NCBI RefSeq assembly: GCF_000378425.1 | Contig: NZ_KB899845.1 | Location: forward strand, 1 to 35,723 | Length of the DNA: 35,723 nucleotides | Reading direction: 5' to 3' | From: Cohnella laeviribosi DSM 21336 | Lineage (GTDB): Bacteria; Bacillota; Bacilli; Paenibacillales; Paenibacillaceae | Part shown: piece after piece, positions 1 through 5,688 of the stretch | Layout of the letters: every line of letters starts with the position of its first letter | Position numbering within the stretch: position 1 is the first letter of the stretch | The notes under the pieces: generated by a model | What the model was told of the DNA's origin: nothing | Seen by the model: the letters and a program-made list of their open reading frames with translations, nothing else | The model's database searches: none | Translations under genes and position numbers: made by a program

Positions 1-189
1 GAAAACGAATTATGGTTCAAAGACTTGCAGCGTTACCGTGCAGCTGGAGAAGCGAAGATTAGTCTTCTCAAGCGGAAGTACGGTTTGAACCGCAGCAGGT
101 ATCGGGGCTTTGTCGGCTCAAAATGCTGGGTCGGCTTCGGGATTCTGACCCACAACCTGCAAAGAGCGGCAAAAATGCTCCAAAACTAA
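1..189 (+). CDS. C-terminal end of a DDE transposase (5' part outside window)
   Basis: Reading frame 1 is open from the window edge to a TAA at 187-189 and gives 62 residues. The run KISLLKRKYGLNRSR, followed by a Trp-Val-Gly-Phe-Gly stretch and a basic helix ending in AAKMLQN, resembles the tail of ISNCY/IS5-like DDE transposases, in which an Arg/Lys-rich helix follows the catalytic Glu. The start and the catalytic residues lie outside the window, so completeness cannot be judged. It converges with the MATE gene, with 130 bp between the two stops. The family assignment rests on a short tail and is tentative; that it is a transposase is more secure. Confidence 0.6.
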   Translation, partial: ENELWFKDLQRYRAAGEAKISLLKRKYGLNRSRYRGFVGSKCWVGFGILTHNLQRAAKMLQN

Positions 190-319
190 CATGGAAACCG
201 ATCATTAGGGAAAGTTCCCCCTCACAACCCAGCCAGCAACCCGAAACTATTTTTGAAAATCGACTTTTTCAGGAGCAACTAACTAATCCTCGTGGAGCGG
301 TCGAACTCTCCGCCTTATC

Positions 320-1645
320 TTATATTTTCTTCAACCACTTAAATGATCGGTACCGGCTAAATAAGATTGCGGCCCGGATATAGTTATCTAGCGCGATCGC
401 GATCCACGCTCCGATTAATCCCCACCCCAGTGATATTCCAAGGACATAAACTCCTACAGTACGGACTCCCCAAATACCAAGCCAAGTGACATACATCGGA
501 AATTTCGTATCCCCTCCCGCCTGTAAAATCGCAGTCAGAGCGGTCACCATTCCCGTAGCCGGTTGCGCAATCACATCGATCAACAACACCGTTATCATCA
601 GATGAATGACGAACTGATCTGTGGTGAAGAAGTGAGTCGCCCAAAATGATGTACCCCAAACGAAAAGAAGTGTAATACTCATGACTGCAGAACTAATGAT
701 CATAGCCCATTTACTATACGATTTCACTTCATCGGTGCGCCCAGCACCTAAGCTTTGCCCGATTAACGTTGTCGTTGCCACCGCTAAACCGGTCCCTACA
801 ATGGTTGAAAACATCGTAAAATTACCGGTTAGGGTGTGAGCTGCATACTCTTTTGTACCCATCCGGATAATCATTCCGAAATAAATCAGTTGTCCTGTCC
901 TCATGAACAAACGTTCCAATGCAGCAGGGACACCTAACAGGACCAACTTTTGGAATAACTCGCCATGAATCGTCGACCACTTGCGAATTGAACGAAACAG
1001 CAGGCCACTTTTATGTAAATGCCGGGACAGCAAAGACACCCCGATCAGTCTCGCCAGCACCGTCGCCGCAGCAGCCCCTTCAATTCCAAAGCCATGAAAG
1101 AAAACGCCAATAATCAGGATATAATCCAAAATGATATGCACGATATTCATCCAAAGGCCAATTCGCAAAGGGGTTTTCGTATCTCCTGAACCTCGTAATA
1201 TCGCTCCAATCGTAAACAACAAAGAAATTACAACAGACGGAACCGCAACGATTTGAAAATATCGTACCCCGACTTGAAGAACTTCCTGATTGGCGCCCAT
1301 TAATGACAGGATCGGCCTCGCGAAAAATAAAGAGACCGCACCGAGCAAAAGCCCCATGAGAACGGATAACAAAACAGATTGAGAAACTATATTTCTTACT
1401 TTTTCCTCATCATTCTCACCGATGGCTCTCGATACAAACACTGTCGTTGCTGTAGAAATTGACATAAACAGAGCAAAGTAAATTTGCAAGATCGCGTTAG
1501 TTACACCTACGGCAGCTACTTCGGTAAGACCTAGTTTGGAGATAAACAGACTGTCGACGAAGCCAGCCGTACTTTGCAAAAAGTTTTCCATAATCACGGG
1601 CCAGGCTAACGATAATAAACGAATCCACATCACACGATTCTTCAA
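320..1645 (-). CDS. MATE family multidrug/Na+ efflux transporter
   Basis: This is a membrane antiporter of the MATE family (NorM/DinF type), which exports organic cations or drugs in exchange for H+ or Na+. The protein of about 441 residues has the family pattern of two six-helix bundles: each half has a Pro-containing first helix (the first is LLSLAWPVIMENF) and a GSGDTKTP or AGGDTKFP loop after its helix 5. The frame is open upstream, but the best start is the TTG at 1645, because a perfect GGAGG (1653-1657) sits 7 nt before it; the resulting length is typical for the family. It lies 53 nt downstream of the YkvA-like gene, probably in the same transcript. The substrate cannot be deduced. 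Confidence 0.9.
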   Translation of the reverse strand: MKNRVMWIRLLSLAWPVIMENFLQSTAGFVDSLFISKLGLTEVAAVGVTNAILQIYFALFMSISTATTVFVSRAIGENDEEKVRNIVSQSVLLSVLMGLLLGAVSLFFARPILSLMGANQEVLQVGVRYFQIVAVPSVVISLLFTIGAILRGSGDTKTPLRIGLWMNIVHIILDYILIIGVFFHGFGIEGAAAATVLARLIGVSLLSRHLHKSGLLFRSIRKWSTIHGELFQKLVLLGVPAALERLFMRTGQLIYFGMIIRMGTKEYAAHTLTGNFTMFSTIVGTGLAVATTTLIGQSLGAGRTDEVKSYSKWAMIISSAVMSITLLFVWGTSFWATHFFTTDQFVIHLMITVLLIDVIAQPATGMVTALTAILQAGGDTKFPMYVTWLGIWGVRTVGVYVLGISLGWGLIGAWIAIALDNYIRAAILFSRYRSFKWLKKI

Positions 1646-1698
1646 ATTGAATCCTCCGACACTTTCGTATGAAATCCTCAATAATCCATTCCCGGCAA

Positions 1699-2100
1699 TT
1701 ACCGAACCCATCGATAGCAAATGCTTCCGATCCAAAAGGCACAAAGAATCCAAATCACAATAAACAGCGCTCCGGCAATCCAATTCTTTGGTTTGCCTCT
1801 CTGCCTGATTTCCTCGGCTCTTATTCTGCAGTCATCGATGACAGAGCGAGGAATCATCTTCAAAGCGAGTGCAATGCCGAAAGGAACGATGATTAGATCG
1901 TCCAAATAACCTAATATCGGAATGAAATCCGGAATCAAATCTATTGGGCTAAAGGCATAAGCTACAACGCAAACGGTAAATAGCTTAGCGTACCATGGAA
2001 CTCTCGGGTCCCTGTAAGCCAAATAGAGCACGTAAATTTCCTGTTTAAGTTTTCTGGAACGGTTTTTTACTTTGTCCAGTGCTTTCGTCTTTTGAACCAT
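1699..2100 (-). CDS. YkvA/DUF1232 family small membrane protein
   Basis: This 133-residue protein carries the DUF1232 (YkvA) core: AYAFSPIDLIPDFIPILGYLDDL spans roughly residues 48-70, with the usual Pro-Ile-Asp-Leu-Ile-Pro and Leu-Asp-Asp signatures. A basic N-terminus is followed by two hydrophobic segments around residues 37-58 and 72-82 and a third near the C-terminus (residues 108-127), so a membrane location is likely. The family's function is not established. A GGAGAAGGAG stretch lies about 13 nt before the ATG, a rather long spacing. It is encoded upstream of the MATE gene on the same strand. Confidence 0.85.
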   Translation of the reverse strand: MVQKTKALDKVKNRSRKLKQEIYVLYLAYRDPRVPWYAKLFTVCVVAYAFSPIDLIPDFIPILGYLDDLIIVPFGIALALKMIPRSVIDDCRIRAEEIRQRGKPKNWIAGALFIVIWILCAFWIGSICYRWVR

Positions 2101-2166
2101 CCAATCAGTTTAGCTCCTTCTCCGATCCGGCTAGTTTATTCTGCATAATTTGATTATACTGCAAAT

Positions 2167-2328
2167 TCATTGTGTAATGTTCGCGATGATCTCAATACCC
2201 AACCACGCGAACAACACGCCAAATACCACCGTGGATAGTACATAAGTTAATGCATGTCCAATCAGTTTTTTTTCGATCAGTTGAACAATTTCATATCCGA
2301 ATGTAGAAAAGGTGGTATACGCTCCACA
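2167..2328 (-). pseudogene. 3' fragment of a second crcB (fluoride channel) gene
   Basis: Reading from 2328 down to a TGA at 2167-2169 gives 53 residues beginning CGAYTTFSTFGYEIVQLI and ending with the FAWLG segment. It matches the last third of the intact crcB at 4769-5143 closely. The conserved Phe-Ser-Thr-Phe pore motif is present, but the whole N-terminal part is missing; upstream of 2328 the sequence stops resembling crcB at once. It has no start or ribosome site. It is best read as a relic of a second fluoride exporter gene, left by a deletion whose break lies at about 2329. Confidence 0.85.
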
Positions 2329-2712
2329 TTATTAGTATTACACAATAGCTTCGCTTACCCTTTATCCATTTACGTATCAATTCCTCTCCGTGCAGATAGT
2401 TGCATTCTTCTTCCTACTTGTGGAAACTAGGCCAGTCGATCAACAGTATTCCGCTATGGTCTTCCCATAAATGAAACGTATTATGAAAGCGGTCGTTCGG
2501 CAGCATGCTTAGTTTAAAAAACAAGCAACAATTCGAGAAAACAATGCAATAAAGGATTTTCTTCAGTAATTGTTCAGTGCTAAAAACAAACTATGTCCAG
2601 ATTGTGATCGCACTTACATCATACAAGAAATGGTGAAGGTTTTTCGTTCAATCAGCCAAATGATTTATTCAACAAGTCCCTTGTCATATGTATCCATTTC
2701 CTGCTCATTTCG
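2329..2712. other. AT-rich stretch without a clear gene
   Basis: No intact gene is visible between the crcB fragment and the HD-GYP fragment. On the minus strand a 30-codon reading frame (2506 to a TAG at 2414) starts MLPNDRFHNTFHLWEDHSG. The same frame continues past the TAG with protein-like sequence (HGEELIRKWIKGK) towards 2340, which suggests a decayed gene carrying a nonsense codon. I do not recognise the family. The remainder is low-complexity AT-rich DNA without a convincing promoter or hairpin. Confidence 0.35.
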
Positions 2713-3009
2713 TTACAAGCAACCGGCGATCATGACTGTCGGATGATCCGCAAGAGAGATTTCTTCCCCTGTGGAAAGAACACGGACAACCGGTCTTTGC
2801 ATATGGCTGGTGATCTTGGTAACGATCGCCTCTTTCCCGTTAAGCAAGCGAATCTTCGTTCCCGGAGGATAGGAGGGATCCGCTCTCACAAATGCCTGCA
2901 CCACATCGGCAGAATAGGCGATTCCGCTTGACGCCATAACCATTTCCATCGCCTCATGAGGGGGAACAGCCTCCATTTGATTCTCGTACATGTTGCATAC
3001 GCCGCCTAT
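2713..3009 (-). pseudogene. 3' fragment of an HD-GYP domain gene (c-di-GMP phosphodiesterase type)
   Basis: The C-terminal 95 or so residues of the frame that starts at 3102 are not transposase. PPHEAMEMVMASSG, then a DVVQAFVRADPSYPPGTKI-like stretch, then a beta-rich tail with LLNGKEAIV and a VVRVLS strand, are the hallmarks of the final helices and C-terminal barrel of HD-GYP proteins. The catalytic HD and GYP motifs lie in the missing N-terminal part, so the product cannot be a phosphodiesterase. The frame is fused to the first 31 codons of IS66 tnpB at about 3010. It is a relic, not a functional gene, though it may still be translated as part of the chimera. Confidence 0.8.
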
Positions 3010-3102
3010 TTGAACGAGAGCGGCCAGACTGTCGATGGACTTGCGCAAATCCGTCGGCCCGCAGGCGAGATAGACGCGCTGGATGCCGGCTGACGTCAGC
3101 AT
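3010..3102 (-). pseudogene. tnpB: IS66 tnpB, first 31 codons only
   Basis: The reading frame begins MLTSAGIQRVYLACGPTDLR and continues KSIDSLAALVQ, the standard start of IS66 TnpB (ORF2, about 115 residues when complete). After Gln-31 the similarity ends and HD-GYP-type sequence follows in frame. It overlaps the end of tnpA by 7 bp, as is usual in IS66 elements where tnpA and tnpB are translationally coupled. It is truncated and non-functional. Confidence 0.85.
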
Positions 3103-3431
3103 GACGCTTCACCCAGCGCATGTACGACTTCGCGAAGCAGGCGCGGGTCGAAACCCGGATGAAGTTCGATACGGGATTGTCCAACGCAAACAACCAGAGC
3201 GGACGAAACGGGAGCTTTGGGCTGGCTGTCGGCAACCGTAAGCGGCACCCAGCGGGTTGAGGAATCCGTTGAAGGGGAAGGTGTCATATTTTTCGCTTTG
3301 TAAAGCCAGTACTTCAGTTGGTCTTTCGTGCATTGATTGGCTGCGCACCAGGCAGACATGGTTAGGCCGCTGGCACGATAGTCTGCAATCCGTGCGGCCC
3401 AGATTTGACGTCGTTGTTCTCGGGGAGTCAT
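3096..3431 (-). CDS. tnpA: IS66 family accessory protein TnpA
   Basis: This 111-residue protein has the IS66 TnpA layout: an N-terminal helix-turn-helix-like region (MTPREQRRQIWAARIADYRA, then SGLTMSAWCAANQ) that is probably DNA-binding, the YWLYKAKN segment, a variable linker and a beta-rich C-terminus (RIELHPGFDPRLLREVV). It appears complete, and an AGGAGG-type site (caggaggttgcctc on the minus strand) precedes the ATG. In IS66, TnpA and TnpB assist the main transposase TnpC, which is missing here, so the gene is probably idle. Confidence 0.85.
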   Translation of the reverse strand: MTPREQRRQIWAARIADYRASGLTMSAWCAANQCTKDQLKYWLYKAKNMTPSPSTDSSTRWVPLTVADSQPKAPVSSALVVCVGQSRIELHPGFDPRLLREVVHALGEASC

Positions 3432-3526
3432 GAGGCAACCTCCTGCTTGAGTAGATTGCCTTCATTTTCTCATAGATATTTTGAGGGTTGAAGGTGGGGA
3501 AGGTTTGACGCTTACTTTTCCATGGT

Positions 3527-3826
3527 TCAATTCAAATCCTGCAATAGCCTTTGAACAGCCCTGCTATCCTGCCGCTCTTCCTCTTCCTCTTCCCCATATT
3601 CCATCCAAGGGATTCCCCGGGAGTGTAAAAGGTCGATAAAATCGCTCAACGATTGATTGGCCAATTCCGCTGCTCTTTCAAGGGTAACCATTTTCCCGGT
3701 GAATAATCCAATAACCACGGATAATTTGATTTTTTCATCCAGAGAATTTCCGCTTCCGAGTTTTTCAACAAAGGGCTTGAGCGTATCCGGTAAGGAAACG
3801 GTAAAGTGCGGTTGTTCTTTTAACAC
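3527..3826 (-). CDS. UPF0175 family protein, probable antitoxin, apparently orphaned
   Basis: This 99-residue protein has the UPF0175 core near residues 40-72: LFTGKMVTLERAAELANQSL followed by SDFIDLLHSRGIPW, a small helix-turn-helix-like fold. The tail contains a run of Glu residues and Arg/Gln-rich sequence. In many bacteria UPF0175 genes sit just upstream of a DUF3368 PIN-like toxin gene. Here the position immediately downstream is taken by the IS66 end, only 11 bp past the stop, so no partner remains. A role as antitoxin is inferred from family context and is not visible directly. Confidence 0.7.
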   Translation of the reverse strand: MLKEQPHFTVSLPDTLKPFVEKLGSGNSLDEKIKLSVVIGLFTGKMVTLERAAELANQSLSDFIDLLHSRGIPWMEYGEEEEEERQDSRAVQRLLQDLN

Positions 3827-3855
3827 GGACCCATCCCTCCATTTCAGCTACGTGC

Positions 3856-3897
3856 AACAAAAGCTCTTAAGATCCGGACATTTTGCATCTTAAGAGC
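3856..3897 (-). terminator. Rho-independent terminator
   Basis: A perfect 11-bp inverted repeat (gctcttaagat at 3863-3873 and its complement at 3887-3897) encloses a 13-nt loop. On the minus strand it is followed by TTTTGTT. It lies upstream of the UPF0175 gene, so it would end a transcript coming from higher coordinates, namely the decayed reading frame at 3924-4070. The plus strand side is also T-rich, so it may act in both directions. Confidence 0.7.
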
Positions 3898-3923
3898 TGT
3901 TTGTTGGTTGGACAAGAAAACGG

Positions 3924-4070
3924 CTAATAGCAATTCGTAGCAGTCAGAACCCCGTTGAATTCATTCGGGAGCATGTTCAGGCAAATCGATGCGGATGCGA
4001 AGTCAATAACCCGCAAGGTTCCTGCTGCCTGGGCAATGTTACGAAATTCATCCAAAGTATTGATAAAGGT
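3924..4070 (-). pseudogene. Possible 3' remnant of an unrecognised gene
   Basis: A minus-strand reading frame of 48 codons ends at a TAG (3924-3926) and contains TLDEFRNIAQAAGTLRVIDF and LNMLPNEFNGVL. It has protein-like composition, and a terminator follows 27 bp downstream, which suggests the end of a former gene. There is no start codon with a ribosome site, and an in-frame TGA lies just upstream. I do not recognise the family. It could be a chance open frame. Confidence 0.3.
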
Positions 4071-4226
4071 TCATCCGGGTAATACAACCCGGCTTAAAGA
4101 TTAACCAGGCATTGGCGGAATTTTATTGAATCATGGGCGCTTGCCGTGATTCCGGAGGCATTGCCCACCATAGACTATCAACGGATAGTAAACACCCAGC
4201 AAAATCAAGGAGGAGGAAAATCCCGA

Positions 4227-4430
4227 ATGAACAGTTTCCATTATCCGGAAATGCCAATGTATTCCCATGACCATGCAACCTATTGCAGGCAAATGTACGA
4301 ATGGCACACAAAAATGGCTCAGTATCATGAACAAAAGAAGGCGTACCATATGGAGCGGGCAAAACAATTCCAGCAATTAAGGCCTATAAATACAGCAACC
4401 AAAAAGAACCCGGAAGATATCGTGGCGTAA
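4227..4430 (+). CDS. Small His/Tyr/Met-rich hypothetical protein
   Basis: This 67-residue protein starts at the ATG at 4227, preceded by the strong site AAGGAGGAGG (4208-4217). The frame is open further upstream but has no better start. The first half is rich in Tyr, His, Met and Gln (MNSFHYPEMPMYSHDHATYC, then MYEWHTKMAQYHEQKKAYH) and the second half is basic. Such short aromatic/His-rich proteins are common in spore formers and often unannotated. No signal peptide or membrane helix is visible. The function is unknown; a spore-associated or metal-binding role would be speculation. Confidence 0.65.
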   Translation: MNSFHYPEMPMYSHDHATYCRQMYEWHTKMAQYHEQKKAYHMERAKQFQQLRPINTATKKNPEDIVA

Positions 4431-4768
4431 AAGTGATTTCTTGGAGCGACATCATCGATTGGATAAATATTCATCAGTAAATTGGGTTGCCCTTGAAAAG
4501 CATCATTGTGTGGTGTTTTAGCTATCTGTGGAATACCTTGCCTAACGGGAGGGGATGGGACGGAATCAAATCCTTGCCACCTGAACTTTTGACGAAAACA
4601 GCTTACTCATTCGTCTTTGGAGGAAAAGCGCGGCTTTCCGCACGGATGACGGAAAGCCGTCTTTTTCCATTTGAAAGCGGTAAGCCAACGACGGGCCCTT
4701 GCTTCGCATCTCCTAAAAAAGCTAGATAATGTCATTCCGAAAACCGCCAAGATAGCCTCGTATTCCGC
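4431..4768. other. Intergenic region without a gene
   Basis: There is no convincing coding sequence between the small His/Tyr-rich gene and crcB. An 80-codon plus-strand frame at 4487-4729 begins without a good ribosome site and runs straight through a terminator hairpin, so I do not call it. The only structured element is that hairpin at 4631-4667. Confidence 0.6.
4631..4667 (+). terminator. Rho-independent terminator
   Basis: A perfect 10-bp stem (CGGCTTTCCG at 4631-4640 and CGGAAAGCCG at 4650-4659) with a 9-nt loop is followed by TCTTTTT. It is well placed to end plus-strand transcription from the small gene at 4227-4430. Confidence 0.85.
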
Positions 4769-5143
4769 CTAATTTGTCATGTAGGCCATGATTTTCATTC
4801 CCAACCACGCGAACATTACACCAAATATTACCGAAAACAACATGTACACGACTGCGTCTCCAAGCCGTTTTTGGTCGATCAATTGGACAATTTCATATCC
4901 GAACGTGGAAAAGGTTGTGTACGCACCGCAAAATCCGGGTCCCAGCAATAACCAAAGCCATGGCGCAACCAAGCCCTGGGTGTACAGAGAAAATAATATC
5001 CCCAGCAAAAGCGAGCCTGAAATATTGATGAAGCCTGTTCCCAAGGGATACCATTTGGTACCGCGGGCCACAATTCGCTTTCCCATATAAAACCGGACAA
5101 TCACCCCTGCAATTCCACCGAGACCTGTGAAAAGCACCATCAA
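4769..5143 (-). CDS. crcB: Fluoride ion channel/exporter CrcB (Fluc), second gene of the pair
   Basis: This is a 124-residue membrane protein of the CrcB/Fluc family, which lets fluoride leave the cell as a dual-topology dimer. Four hydrophobic helices are visible. The key features are GTGFINISGSLLLG with the pore Asn (about residues 36-49) and GFCGAYTTFSTFGYE with the Phe-box residues (about 70-84). It starts 3 nt after the stop of the other crcB. Two non-identical adjacent copies in Bacillota usually form an obligate heterodimer. The C-terminal third is closely similar to the relic at 2167-2328. Confidence 0.93.
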   Translation of the reverse strand: MMVLFTGLGGIAGVIVRFYMGKRIVARGTKWYPLGTGFINISGSLLLGILFSLYTQGLVAPWLWLLLGPGFCGAYTTFSTFGYEIVQLIDQKRLGDAVVYMLFSVIFGVMFAWLGMKIMAYMTN

Positions 5144-5146
5144 GTA

Positions 5147-5542
5147 TTATGCCCCCTTGCTTCTTGACCCTCTGATTTGGAATTCGGCTATCGATTGTCC
5201 AACCCCAACCAATACGATACCTCCCAAAACGCTTGACACTACATAAACGAAAGCCGCAATAAAATGATGATTTTCTAACATTTGAGCAGTTTCCAATGAA
5301 AAAGTCGAAAAAGTGGTAAATGAGCCCGTCAATCCCATTCCGATGCCAAGACGAATTTCCAACGGCCATTTCCAACGAAATAACGTAATGGTAAAAAACC
5401 ACCCGAGAAACAAGCAACCGGTCAAGTTAATGATCATCGTTCCCAAAGGGAATCTATCCGACAATACAGGGATCCATTCCCCCAGCGCAAATCGAAACAG
5501 GGCACCCAGAAAAGCGCCGACAGCCAGAGCCAATCCTTTCAT
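5147..5542 (-). CDS. crcB: Fluoride ion channel/exporter CrcB (Fluc), first gene of the pair
   Basis: This 131-residue CrcB family protein begins MKGLALAVGAFLGALFRFAL. Conserved elements are the Arg-Phe pair in helix 1, PLGTMIINLTGCLFLG with the pore Asn, and GLTGSFTTFSTFSLE. An upstream in-frame ATG at 5566 lies inside the U-tract of the riboswitch terminator and has no ribosome site. The ATG at 5542, preceded by GGGTGAGGGT, is preferred. It is controlled by the fluoride riboswitch at 5598-5646 and forms a two-gene operon with the next crcB. Confidence 0.93.
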   Translation of the reverse strand: MKGLALAVGAFLGALFRFALGEWIPVLSDRFPLGTMIINLTGCLFLGWFFTITLFRWKWPLEIRLGIGMGLTGSFTTFSTFSLETAQMLENHHFIAAFVYVVSSVLGGIVLVGVGQSIAEFQIRGSRSKGA

Positions 5543-5577
5543 ACCCTCACCCTGATATTTCAGCATAAAAAAGAATA

Positions 5578-5608
5578 GACTCCCCCCATCGCAACACGGG
5601 TAGGAGTC
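5578..5608 (-). terminator. Riboswitch expression platform (terminator)
   Basis: On the minus strand GACTCC (5608-5603), the 3' part of the conserved riboswitch sequence, can pair with GGAGTC (5583-5578), followed by TATTCTTTTTT. The terminator stem thus uses bases of the aptamer, so ligand binding and termination exclude each other. This is the classical ON-switch arrangement for fluoride riboswitches. Confidence 0.85.
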
Positions 5609-5646
5609 ATCAGCCTTCCGGCAGTTATGGCGAACTCCATCGCCTA
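5598..5646 (-). promoter_or_regulatory. Fluoride riboswitch (crcB motif)
   Basis: Read on the minus strand, GGCGATGGAGTTCGCC (5644-5629) is followed by ATAACTGCC, then GGCTGATGACTCCTACC ending at 5599. These match the crcB-motif consensus (GGCGATGG..GTTCGCC..AAC.GCC..GGCTGATGACTCCTAC) almost base for base, including the strictly conserved GGCTGATGACTCC block. It lies between a good promoter and the crcB pair and shares bases with a terminator. Fluoride binding should turn the exporter genes on. Confidence 0.96.
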
Positions 5647-5659
5647 TTTCATCACCTGT

Positions 5660-5688
5660 ATTCTAAACCAGCCGAAGTCCCCTGTCAA
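5660..5688 (-). promoter_or_regulatory. Sigma-A promoter of the crcB operon
   Basis: On the minus strand TTGACA (5688-5683), a 17-bp spacer and TAGAAT (5665-5660) form a near-consensus vegetative promoter. Transcription would begin about 7-10 nt before the riboswitch. The -35 box overlaps the last codons of dabA, so this is an internal start separate from any dabBA read-through. Confidence 0.85.

Larger units (their letters stand above)
3010..3515 (-). mobile_element. IS66-family insertion sequence remnant (one end, tnpA, start of tnpB)
   Basis: The outer end is at about 3515: on the minus strand the element begins GTAAGCGTCAAACCTTCCCC, the typical GTAAG terminus of IS66 elements. Inside it come a complete tnpA and then the first 31 codons of tnpB. 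The rest of tnpB, all of tnpC and the other terminal repeat are absent, replaced at about 3010 by the HD-GYP gene tail. The element therefore cannot move on its own. The break most likely arose by an adjacent deletion. Confidence 0.85.

Noticed and set aside
4487..4729. 80-codon plus-strand frame
   Set aside because: It passes through a clear terminator hairpin and has no ribosome site.
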